A DNA stretch of 64,000 nucleotides from Rebecca billardiae RCC1528 (Eukaryota; Haptophyta): contig OZ251224.1 of NCBI GenBank assembly GCA_965240325.2, positions 434,001 through 498,000 of the forward strand. The letters are read 5' to 3'. Both the position numbers and the translations under genes were made by a program. The notes under the pieces were generated by a model. The model had not been told where the DNA came from, ran no database searches, and saw only the letters and a program-made list of their open reading frames with translations. This document shows, piece by piece, positions 8,053 through 17,839 of this stretch. Every line of letters begins with the position of its first letter. The first letter of the stretch is position 1.

Positions 8053-10483
8053 TCACAAGTCGCCAAACTTGTTCAGGCCGCTGAGCGCGCGCAGGTCGGC
8101 CAGCTCCTGCTCGGTGGGCGACGAGAGGCCCTCCTCGACGGCACCGTGCGCGCTGCGCTCGTCCACGTCGGCGTCGGCCAGCTGCCCGTAGCGCGCCGAC
8201 CGCGAACCCGCACGCGAGCGCGGCTCGCCGGGCGGCTCGATGGGCCTCGGGGCGCCTGGCGCTCGCCTGGCGCCACCCCCTCCACACCTTGCCGAGGACG
8301 TCTGCGACGCCGCCCACTTTGCGCGCCAGCTGCCCATGTATGCGCGCGCGCGCGATTGAGGAAGCTCGGAGGCCTCGCTGTCGCTGCCGTTGCGCCGCCC
8401 GCTGCTGCTGTCGTCCTCGACGCAGCCGGAGCGCAGCGCCGACGTGGGCGTCCGCCCGTCCCGTCCGCGCAGCAGCCGGTCTCCCGGATCGCCTGTGCGC
8501 GCGCGCGCGTGCCCGGCGGGCGCGCGAGCGCGGCGCGCGCGCGCGGCTTGGATTGGGCGTGCGCACAGGGAGCGCGCGCACGCGGCGGGGCCCACGGCGC
8601 GGCGCGCGGCGAGGGCGCGGCGGCGCACCGTCCTCCGATCGGTCCGCGGCGGGCATGCTCCCCGCTTCTCTGCCGCCGCCGCCGTTGGGCGTCGCCGCCG
8701 CGCGCCTGCGCGCGTCCTCCTTGACGATGCGCGCGCCCTCGGTCGTGAGCTCGTCGTCGCAGTCGTCGTCGAACTGGAAGGAGCGCGCGCCGCACAGCGA
8801 GGCGAGCTGCGAGAACAGGTTGAGGTAGGTGCAGCCGCACAGCAGCACGATCAGGATCGGCGCGTAGTCGTTGTAGTAGTCCGCGCCGAGGAAGGGCACG
8901 ACGTTCATCTCGCCCAGCCCGAGCAGGAACGCGGGCGAGATGCCGCTCTCGTCCGAGCGCTGCGGCTCGTGCAGCAGGTTGAGGTAGTTGAAGGTGATGG
9001 CGGGGGCGAGGCGGCACATGTACGTGCCGTTGAAGAGGAGCGAGCCGTAGTCCGAGTTCTGGTCCGTGTGCAGCGCGTAGAAGTTGAACAGCTTCATGCG
9101 GAAGAAGGCGAAGTAGACGCACGCCGTGTTGTACAGCAGCGGCACCGAGAAGCAGCTCAGGAAGAGCCACCCGCCCGCCGGGTCGAGGAAGAGGACCCAC
9201 GAGATGACGGAGAGGTTCTTCACGTCGCGGAAGATGATGGTGGACTCGCAGATGATGATCAGCAGCGAGAGCACGCCGCAGCACGCGGCGAACGTGCGCC
9301 ACAGCGCCGGCCCCACCGTGACGCGCAGGTAGCGCCGGTCGCACGCGAGCTTGAGCCGCGCGGCCGCGCCCTTGCGCGCGAGCGGCAGCACCGCGTCGTG
9401 CGCGGGCGCGAGGGACTGGCTGCGCTGCACGTCCCAGCTCGCGTCGTCGAGCTTGCGGCACAGCTCGCTCAGCTCGAGCTGCAGGATCGCGCGCTCCAGC
9501 GTCTTCTCGTACGACGCGTGCGAGCGCCTGTACGCCGTGAGCTCGTCCTTGACGCGGCAGTTGAGCGCCTCGAGGTCGGAGACCGACACCAGCCCGGACA
9601 GCGGCGCGCTGCCGGCGGGCTGCGTGCGCAGCCGCTCGGCGGCGTCGGCGGTGGGCTTCTCGAGCGCGGCGCGCTCCGACGGCTCCACGTGCGCGAGCAC
9701 GAACGCGCACAGCTCGTGCAGCTCGTGCTTGTCCCCGATGCACTCGGCGCTCTCGATCAGCCGAGCGGCGCGCTCGAGCGCGGCGAGCGCGTCCGCCAGC
9801 CGCTCGGTCGCGCCGCTCAGCTGCTCCTGGTACTCGGAGACGCGGAAGTAGAGGTAGCGCAGCTGGCCCTCCACGTCCCCCTTGTTCCACAGGTAGCGCG
9901 GCAGCTCGACCAGCCCGTACCCCAGCATGAGCACCACGACGCACAGCGAGAAGGCGTTGGCGGCCGCCTTGCAGTACCCGCGCAGCCCGACGAGCGTCAC
10001 CTTGAACGTGACGAGCTCGTACACGAGGAAGACGATGCCAAGCAGGCAGAACGGCACGTAAAACATCGCGCCGTTCCTCAGCGAGTGGCGCACGCGCCCG
10101 CCGATCGTGAACGCGCCCGACGCGATCGCGTCGCGCAGGAAGTCGGACATGAAGTAGCCGAGCAGCATCGACGTCCAGTAGACGACGGACCAGAAGGTGA
10201 CGAGGTTCTTGGGGTAGCCCCACGCCGACTCCTCGCACACGTCCTCCACGTCGCAGTCCTCCTCCGGGTCGACGCACGTCATGTTCGCCCTGAACACGCA
10301 GCGCGCGTGGAAGGTGGACGAGAGGTCGAACGGCAGCACGAAGAAGAACAGCAGCCCGAGAGACCACGTCGTCCACACCAGGACGAGCACGTACCACGGG
10401 CAATGACGCATGTCCGCATAAATGTGTAGCAGGTAGCCCGCGAGCAGGCCGGCGGCCAGCACGCACCCGAGCACCAGCAGCAT
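8053..10483 (-). CDS. LMBR1-domain membrane protein (LMBRD2-like)
   Basis: Two exons, 10483-8629 and 8492-8053, with a 136-bp intron (donor GTGCGC, acceptor ACAG), encode 764 residues. The first hydrophobic segment begins at the chosen ATG (MLLVLGCVLAAG); the frame is open upstream to 10693, so an earlier start is possible. About nine membrane segments follow the LMBR1 layout: five in the N-terminal 250 residues, a long soluble coiled-coil middle of about 200 residues (many Glu/Leu/Arg), then four more ending at YAPILIVLLCGCTYLN. The FVLPFDLSSTF motif, a lumenal Cys-rich loop and the C-terminal soluble tail match LMBRD2. Family members sit at the plasma or endomembrane and are linked to GPCR signalling in animals; the role in algae is unknown. 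Confidence 0.82.
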
Positions 10484-10693
10484 CCGCGCCAAGTCGAGCG
10501 AGACGAGAAGCCCACTCGCTTCCCGGCCTGGGCAGCCAGCGCTGCGGCAACAAGCTCCAAAGCACGGCTGCGCAGGTGTGCAGGACGCTGCTGCCGAGCA
10601 AAAGCACCAGGCCGTCGCGCCCGCCGCCTGGTTTTTGGCGCTGGGCGTGGCCGCGTGGGAGGACAATAATTCACAGTCCGAATGTCCGATCAA

Positions 10694-11014
10694 TCATCGG
10701 AAAACTGAAATCAAGCAAAGGACAGCGGTTGTGAATGTGTGATGGAGGAGAGAGCCAGAGGGACTCCCGTGTTCTGTGCTTGCTCGCCTCGCGCGGCGCC
10801 CCCTCGTCGACGTCCTTCGTGCTGTGCTGCTCCTCCGCCCCGGGATGTCTTCGGCCCGCCAGTCCGCCACGCCGGCGTCGGCCGGGGCGGGCGCGGTGGG
10901 GTCGGTGGCCGGATGATGAGGATGAACTTCAACTACGAGCGAGAAGAGCAGGCAAACTGCCAAAATCAGCCAAAGGGAAAAATGATATCCGTGCAAGCCG
11001 GATGACGACCGCAT
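10694..11014 (-). CDS. Possible small secreted or anchored protein
   Basis: A 106-residue minus-strand frame beginning at the ATG at 11014. It has a strong hydrophobic stretch near the start (FSLWLILAVCLLFSLVVEV) followed by His/Pro and Ser/Arg-rich sequence and a second hydrophobic end. The hydrophobic core is the only support. It overlaps the upstream, less convincing part of the plus-strand frame for the gene at 11173-11997, and could instead be an accidental antisense frame. Confidence 0.2.
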   Translation of the reverse strand: MRSSSGLHGYHFSLWLILAVCLLFSLVVEVHPHHPATDPTAPAPADAGVADWRAEDIPGRRSSTARRTSTRGRRARRASTEHGSPSGSLLHHTFTTAVLCLISVFR

Positions 11015-11172
11015 GGGCAGAGCAGGCAGCAACGTGTGCAGTGGCGGCAGCCCAGGCGGGATCGCGGCATCTTGCTTTGCGTTGGTGCTCAAGGAGTGCG
11101 GGCTGCATGGTGGAGCCTCACCCGAGCCCTGGCGGGCCGAGCGGGCCGCTAGGCCATGCGCAGCCCGTGGTG

Positions 11173-11997
11173 ATGGACGTGACATCCGCGGCCGGCGAGG
11201 CCGCTGCATCGCATCCGGCGCCAAGCGCGCCACCTGCCGAGCACATGGCTCTTGGCAAGCAGCCGATGGGCAGCGCCGCGCTGCCAGTCGGGCCAGGCGA
11301 CTTGGCGTGGAGCTACCGCGACCATCGCCCAGTCACGGGTGCGCCTGCGGAGGAGGACTCACCGCCGTCGACGAGGCGTACGCCAGTGGAAGTGGCGCCC
11401 CGCACACCCGCCGCTGCCGACCCGGGCGGCAGCTCCGACAGCAAGCAGCCGCCCACGATCGCGGAGTCGAAGCTGTCGACTTCGCTGCTCGCTGCCAGCC
11501 TCGACACGAGCGATCGAAGTGGATGCGCGCCGACAGCGCGGAGAAGAAAGGGGGCCGTGCGGCAGAAGAGATGCGTGCGCTGGGCGGATCTGGAGGCGAC
11601 GACGGGCGTGCGCACCATCTCCGGCTCGAGCTCCAAGAGGAGCAGGAGCCATGACAACATGAACGAGGGCAGCTCGTCCACGGCGGGCACGCTCGCGGAT
11701 GACCATGCGGCGCATCGCGTCTCCTTCGCAGAGCTGGTGTGCGGCCGCGCCCGCGCGAGGAGCCCGAGGCGAGCCGCGCGTCCTCCTCGCTCGCGCTCTC
11801 TCCCCCCTCCCTCCCCCTTCGGATACTGACTGACTGCGTGCCCCTGCCGCGCCCTTCCATCACGCGCGCCGGCTGGATGACCGCACGCGCAGGCGGCGCG
11901 TGAGAGGCGAGACGCACACGACATCCTTGCGCGCGCGCTCAAAAGTAGTCTCAACGCGTCGCCGGTGCCGAGCGACGAGGACAACGAGGAGAGCTAA
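11173..11997 (+). CDS. Small disordered protein with PP1-docking-like motifs
   Basis: Exons 11173-11736 and 11893-11997 (intron 156 bp, donor GTGTGC, acceptor GCAG, phase 0) give 222 residues. Splicing replaces an Arg/Pro-rich read-through with a helical, acidic end, ILARALKSSLNASPVPSDEDNEES, which supports the intron. The body is Ser/Pro/Ala-rich and probably disordered. Two motifs resemble protein phosphatase 1 docking sequences: KRCVRWADLE and HRVSFAEL (RVxF type). No catalytic domain is present, so a regulatory adaptor is the best guess. The frame is open back to an ATG at 10735; I prefer 11173 because the upstream part has poor composition. The PP1 link is inferred from short motifs only. 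Confidence 0.5.
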
Positions 11998-13032
11998 ACC
12001 ACCCCCGCTCCCGAGTCGCAGCTCGGGCCGGGCAGCGCAGTCCAGCTCGCGGCACCGCTTCCGTCCGCGAGTGGACATTGACAGGTCACGAGCGAGAAGG
12101 GGGTCGCGCTGCTCCCACTCCGCTCGGAAGTCGGAGTCACGCAGCCCATTGTGGATCGTCATCGGCTTGCTGCTGCCCTTGGCGGGCTTGCGGCCTGGGC
12201 CGATGCCACCCTGCGTGCACTGCTGTGCACAGTTTGTTTTGTTCGCGTGGCCGCGCTGATGTGCGTCGCGGACGAGCTGTGCTGCCGGTGGCGTGGGTGG
12301 CGCTCAGTGGCACGGCCGCCGGCACACCGCGCGTACGCGGTCCCGCCGCCGACAGCGGACCAGTCCGCAGCAGTTGGCGTCATGCCGTGCCCATGACTCG
12401 TGAGCGGGATCGTGACCATGTGCACGGCCCGGCGTGGCCGTGAGGCCCGTGTCCGGCTGTCCAGTGTCTGCGGACCCGCCGACTCGCGCCAGCAGATCCC
12501 ACCCAGTCCGTGAGTCCGGGCTCCGCCGGCCCGGTCCCGGATACGGGATATGTCATATGACCCCGGGGCCGGGAACTCTGACTCAGGCGGTCAGGCCGAA
12601 CCCGGACGCCGGAGGCCGGACCCCGTTGCTCTTAGGCGCCACTACTTCGCACATTCTGACCCGCGAGCACGGAGCACTGGAGCAGGCGAGCAGCCTAAGC
12701 CTTGGATCTCTGATCGTCGGACTGATGTGACTCAGTGGCGACAATGTTTGCATAATCACAGCCAGGCTCCATGCCATGATACTCGTCAGTTCATCGGAGT
12801 AGCTACGGCAGAAGCCAGCCCGCGGGCCGCACGTGACGGGCCTGGCCCTGGCCGCCAGGCCCGGAGCGAGTCCGAGGCCATATAGCCCGACGCCGTCGGC
12901 GGCGCCAGCACATCACGTATGCCTTCCAGCGGCGCCAGCAACCCGATCTGGCCTGCGTCGCGATCGGGCTGGGTTCGTAGCCGGCGGTTCAGCTGCCCGC
13001 TCAGGACGAGCGTCGAGTGCGCGTGCGCGCGC
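11998..13032. other. Long intergenic stretch
   Basis: No frame here looks like a protein. Composition is mixed GC with several Pro/Arg-coding artefacts. It separates the convergent ends of the PP1-motif gene and the ATP synthase d gene. Confidence 0.4.
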
Positions 13033-13836
13033 CTACGCGGCCCAGTTGTCGTTGCGGATCTCGTCCTCGACCTCCATCGCCATCTCGGGGTCCTGCTCCA
13101 TCAGCTCAGCGATCGTCACGTTCTTCACGTTCGCCATCTGCTCGGTGATGCTGGCCTCGGCGGCCTCGAGCTGCTCGATCTCCATATTGAGCTTCTCCTT
13201 CTCCGTCGCGACGAGCAGCTCCTGCGCGGCGGCAGCGGATGGGCACGGGCGGCGCGGCGCGTGAGGGGTGCGTGGCAGGTGCAAGCGACCAAAGCTCCAG
13301 CCGGCCTCGGCGCACGCAGCGGCGCGCGGCGCGGCACGGACCATCTCCTTGATGTCGTTGCGGAACTGGTCGATCACTGCATTCTGCTCCTTCGGGTCGA
13401 AGGTGAAGCTGTCCAGCTCGGACTTGAACTCGGCAATCATCTTGCTCGCGTTGGCCGAGGCCAGCTTCTCTTCCCACGCGGACCAGTCAATCGAACCCGC
13501 GCCAGCGAGCTCTGCCCGCTCCTGGTCGATCTCGCGCTGGTAGCGATCGAAGACGGTCTTCATGCCAAGCACCTCCTTCTTCGCCGCCTCGTCTAGACCG
13601 GTCGTCAGGTAGTCCCAGTTGACCTCGAGCTTGGGCGGCATCGGAGGAAGCGACTTGCCAGCGCCGACCGCCTCTTCCACGGGCACCACCTTCATGACGG
13701 TGACGCCGTCGACCACAAGGTTCTGCGCATCGGCGGGCTGGCCAATGCCCTTGAGGTCGATGGCCGACGACAGCGCGCGCACGCGCGACGCGCCGCGCGC
13801 CACCGCCGGGAGCGCCCGGGACGAGCGAGCCAGCAT
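13033..13836 (-). CDS. Mitochondrial ATP synthase subunit d
   Basis: A peripheral-stalk subunit of the F1Fo ATP synthase. Exons 13836-13342 and 13221-13033 (intron 120 bp, donor GTCCGT, acceptor GCAG, phase 0) give 227 residues. The start MLARSSRALPAVARGASRVRAL is a typical mitochondrial presequence rich in Arg, Ser and Ala with no acid. The mature part has the two conserved Trp segments (NWDYLTTGLDE and IDWSAWEEKL) and a long amphipathic helix. It ends in EDEIRNDNWAA, which matches the C-terminal DEIRNDNW signature of plant-type subunit d. Length is slightly above the plant protein because of the presequence. Confidence 0.82.
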   Translation of the reverse strand: MLARSSRALPAVARGASRVRALSSAIDLKGIGQPADAQNLVVDGVTVMKVVPVEEAVGAGKSLPPMPPKLEVNWDYLTTGLDEAAKKEVLGMKTVFDRYQREIDQERAELAGAGSIDWSAWEEKLASANASKMIAEFKSELDSFTFDPKEQNAVIDQFRNDIKEMVRAAPRAAACAEAGWSFGRLHLPRTPHAPRRPCPSAAAAQELLVATEKEKLNMEIEQLEAAEASITEQMANVKNVTIAELMEQDPEMAMEVEDEIRNDNWAA

Positions 13837-13973
13837 GCTGATCACCGCACCCCGAGGAGATCGGGCCGATGTGCACTCATGTGCGAGGCGTCCGGATGCG
13901 CGGCGGGCAGTCCGGGCGGGCGCCTGATGAAGTGCAAGGGCGTTCCCGGGATCCTGCCACACGCTCCTGAAAA

Positions 13974-14000
13974 GCAAAGCCCCCGCTGCGGGGGCTTTGC
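13974..14000. repeat. 12-bp perfect hairpin
   Basis: GCAAAGCCCCCG and CGGGGGCTTTGC are separated by CTG, forming a very stable stem with a minimal loop. It lies just outside the large inverted repeat at 14056-14957. No T-tract follows, so a terminator role is not supported. Confidence 0.8.
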
Positions 14001-14055
14001 CTTCCGGACTGGCGCTGCGGCAGTGGCGGCCGCCAACCCGGACTGCGGTGCACCA

Positions 14056-14957
14056 GCGCTTGGCGCGCGCGCGGCGCGGCGCGCTGCGGCCGTCGAGTTG
14101 CCATGCGAAGGCGGCGCGTTGCGTGCGTGGCATCGGAACGCTGCCGTGCTCCGCACTGCGCCCCGCAGCTCGCTCCTCGTCGACTTTGCTGCGCCTACGA
14201 TCAGCGCGCACGCGAGCGTCGCCTCGGAATGAGCAGCCCGCGCCGGCCTCAGCCGTGAGCACCCGCCTGGCGCGCGATGCGATCAACTCGGGGCACGAGC
14301 TGCGGCTGGGCGAGGAAGCATGTGCCTGCGCGCAAGCCGCGCCGCCTTGAGACACCGATCGTGAGCAGGGCAAGCACCTTGCACGCAACTATTCTTCTTG
14401 CCCTTGCGCATTGTCGCGGTGTCCTTGAAAGGACTCCTTATCAGAGCAACTACTCAAGCAAGGCATGACGGCAGCCACGCGCGCATGCGATGCATAGATG
14501 TACACGAGTTGCTGTGCGCACACGCAACCCGAAGACTCCTATTCATCGCTTCAGGGCGCTCACGGTCTGTTGTTTCATCTCCACTGCATGCAAGGCTCGT
14601 GCAGGCTGATCGGCATTCGTCGACAGCCGTCTGAAGCTGCATCAACGCGCACGATCGGTGTCTCAAGGCGGCGCGGCTTGCGCGCAGGCACATGTTTCCT
14701 CGCTCAGCCGCAGCTCGCGCCCCGAGTTGATCGCATCGCGCGCCAGGCGGGTGCTCACGGCTGAGGCCGGCGCGGGCTGCTCATTCCGAGGCGACGCTCG
14801 CGTGCGCGCTGATCGTAGGCGCAGCAAAGTCGACGAGGAGCGAGCTGCGGGGCGCAGTGCGGAGCACGGCAGCGTTCCGATGCCACGCACGCAACGCGCC
14901 GCCTTCGCATGGCAACTCGACGGCCGCAGCGCGCCGCGCCGCGCGCGCGCCAAGCGC
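14056..14957. repeat. Large near-perfect inverted repeat, 308-bp arms
   Basis: The left arm 14056-14363 and right arm 14650-14957 are reverse complements with only a few substitutions seen (for example three within about 35 bp near 14300 / 14715). They flank a 286-bp non-repeated spacer. No transposase or tRNA is present. Transcription through it would give a long double-stranded hairpin. It occupies the gap between the ATP synthase d gene and the LRR gene. Confidence 0.9.
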
Positions 14958-15234
14958 CCATCGACGCCAGCGCGCCTTCGGCGCCAAGCGCGTTTTCATT
15001 TTCCGCGCTTTGTTTTCGCGCGTGAGTTTTTATTGGCGCATGACCCGCGCGGGGAACGCCCCTGTGATGAGTTCAGCGAGAAAAGACGCGACGCGTATTT
15101 TCGGCGGCGCATTATTCGTGGCTGCGATCTCGACCGCGAGATAAAACCGGCATGAAACCGTGCTGCTGCAAACTTGCAGCAAGGCGGCCGGCCGCCGCCG
15201 CGGCGCAGGGGCGCGGCCTGGCAAGCCGGTCAGC

Positions 15235-17686
15235 ATGGGCGCATGCGGCTCGAGCGTCCGCCGACGGCATGCGCAGAGCCTGCGAGCACACCCGACGAAC
15301 GCGCGCGCACCGCATGGCGCCGCCAAGCCGGGCTTGGCACGCGGCGCACCGCCCTTGCCCGACGAGGAGCGAGGGCCTGCCCCCGCCTCGCCCACCACGC
15401 CCTCGCCGCTGGCGTCGGACGAGGGCGACGACGATGGCCTGGACGAGCCCGCCCACATGTCACGCGAACGACCCGTCGCGAGGGTCCCACACCGCGGCTT
15501 CGCCGCGCCATGCCCGCAGGCCGGTGCGCTGCCCGCGGCCCGCCTCTGGCACGTTGGGCGGCACGTGCTGCACGCGCTCGACGTCACGCTGCACATCGTC
15601 GCCGCGTCCGAGCTCTTCCGCTGCGGCGCGATCGTCGAGGCATGCGTTGCGTCCGTGCTCATCTGCTCGCAGCTCACGCTCGCGTACGCGCTCATCCTGC
15701 GCTACGTGATCCGCATGCACGGCGCCGCGCCCCGCTGCTGCGAGATGACGAGCGGCGAGGTGCACATGTGCCGCGCGCGGCTGGTGACGGCGGGCGCGCC
15801 GGACCGGCCGTACGGCTGGCGGCTGCTCTCCGCGTGCCTCCTCTGCGGCCCGCTCGGCGCGCTCGGCGCGGACGTCCTCGGGCTGCTGCACGCCCTCGAC
15901 GACGGGCACGCGGGCGGCGCCTGGGGCCGCACGCGCGCCGTCTCCGGCCCGTGGGCTGAGCTGGACGAGGTGCTCACGGCGTTTGCGCCCGCGCGGATGA
16001 GCGCCACCGCGCTGGTCGAGAGCGCGCCGATGACGCCGGTGCTGCTGTGCGCGCTGCTCCGGCGCGAGCCGCTGCCGCTCAGCCCGTGGCTCCTCACCGC
16101 CTCGCTCTGGCTCTCGGCGCACAGCGTGTGCGCGCACCTCTTGCTGCGCGCAGCGCGCCGGCCGAGCGCGGCGCGCGGGCTGCTCAGGCGCGGCGCGCAG
16201 CTGCTGGTGATGGGGCGGCAGGTGCCGCGCGCGGCGATCGAGGCGGGCGCGGTGCGTCGGCTCGTCCTCACCACCGCGCCCGAGGGCGTCGAGCTCGACG
16301 AGCTCTGCGCGCTGCTCCGCGCCAGCAGCGCCGTGGTCGTGGTCGAGCTGGGGGGCGTCACACTCGAGCCCTCGGGCGCGTGGCCGCCCGGCCTCGGCCC
16401 GTTGCACGCGCGCATCCTCGCGGCGATGACGGTGGGGCACGCGTCGCCGTGGCTGCGCACGAGCGAGGGCGCGCTCGAGCCCGCCGCCGTCGACGCCATC
16501 GTCGACGCCGCGAGCGCGGTGCCCAGCCTGCGCGTGCTGCACCTCGTGGCCAACCAGCTGTCCGAGCGCGGGGCCGCGGCGGCGCTCCGCGGCGTGGCGC
16601 GCGCGCCGGGCGCTCCCGCGCTCTCGCACCTCGTGCTCGCGGGGAACGGGCTGCGGGATTGGGCGCTGGCGGGCTCGGACGCGCTGCTCGCGCGCATGTC
16701 CTCCACGCTGCTCGTCCTCGGCCTGCAGCACAACCGCCTCACGGACGCGAGCGTCGTGCCGCTGTGCGGCGCGCTGCAGGCGTGCGGCGCGCTGCGCACG
16801 CTCTGGCTCAACTCGAACCGGATCGGCGACGCCGGCTGCGACGCGCTCGCTGCGCTCGTGCGCGTGCACGCGCGGCTCGGCGCGCTCAACCTGCTGCACA
16901 ACCGCTTCTCCATCGGCGCCGCCGCGCGGCTCACGCGCGCGTGCGCCGCGAAGGGCGCGCAGCTGGCGCGCGTGTGCGGCAAGGTGGTAGGAGGCACCTC
17001 GGCCGCGTCTCACTACACGCAGCTGCTGGGCGACGCGGACGCGCAGCTCGTCGCGCACGACCTGGCGGCGGAGCCGGTCGCGCTGACGTACCTCTGGCTC
17101 AACGACAACCGCATCTCCGACTCGGGCTGCGCCGCCCTCGCCGCCGTCCTCAAGTTCGCCCCCTCGCTGCTCCAGCTCCGGCTGGACGGGAACGATATCG
17201 GCGACGACGGCGCCGGCGCGCTCGCCGACGCGCTCGCCGCGGGCAGCCGTGTGCAGGAGCTCGTGCTCGACGGGAACCGCATCACGCACGAGGGGGCGCA
17301 GGAGCTCGCCGAGGCGCTGCAGACGAACGGGAACCTGCGCGTTCTCTCGCTCAGGTGCGGCCGATGCGCGCCACACAGCCCGCCCGCACTTGCGGAACGT
17401 TTCGCGGCATGCGAGGCCCCGCCACGCGCCGCCACCGCGCTGCCCTGCTGCCTTCTACTTCGCCCAGCGTCCTTTCTGTGAATCCTAACCAGATGCATGT
17501 GCGCTGCTGGCCGCCGCGCATGTACACCCCGCGCGCCGTTCGCCTGCCTGGCCGCGCAGGCGGAACGCACTCGACGAGAGGGCGAAGGCCGCGCTCGTGG
17601 CGGCGTGGACGTCGTCTGAAAAGCGTGCGGCTGCCTCTGACAATATTAGGCGGAGGCGATCGCCGGAGGACCTCAAGATCTACTAG
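15235..17686 (+). CDS. LRR protein with N-myristoylation-type start
   Basis: Exons 15235-17354 and 17560-17686 (intron 205 bp, donor GTGCGG, acceptor GCAG) encode 748 residues. I chose the ATG giving MGACGSSVRRR, a classical N-myristoylation context (Gly2, Ser6) with an adjacent Cys for palmitoylation; the frame has no earlier ATG. Residues about 100-340 carry several hydrophobic segments, possibly membrane-embedded. Residues about 430-715 are ribonuclease-inhibitor-type leucine-rich repeats (LxLxxNxIxDxGAxALAxAL), with about seven recognisable units and one insertion. The last exon caps the repeats with a helical basic tail. No kinase, NACHT or TIR domain is seen. It is likely a membrane-anchored protein-interaction scaffold; the partner is unknown. 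Confidence 0.7.
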
Positions 17687-17839
17687 CAGATCGATGCGAT
17701 TATGATGATGATCGTCATATTAGCAAGTGCAGTATAATGCTTTAGTTTACGATGACAATAAGCTCATCATCGTAGTATAAACTGTGAGCTATGATAGAGC
17801 TTCGGAGCTGTCAGACTTGGGTCAGAGACATGCAGAGTG

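Noticed and set aside
8390-10429. 679-codon plus-strand open frame opposite LMBRD2
   Set aside because: His/Arg/Glu-rich antisense frame caused by GC bias. The minus-strand frame has membrane helices and family motifs.
13974-14000. Bacterial-type intrinsic terminator
   Set aside because: A strong stem but no T-tract on either side, in a eukaryotic intergenic region. Kept only as a hairpin.
13033-14388. Reading ATP synthase d as a 451-residue unspliced protein
   Set aside because: The extra N-terminal part overlaps the inverted repeat and precedes a clear mitochondrial presequence. The internal 40 residues are an in-frame 120-bp intron flanked by GT...AG.
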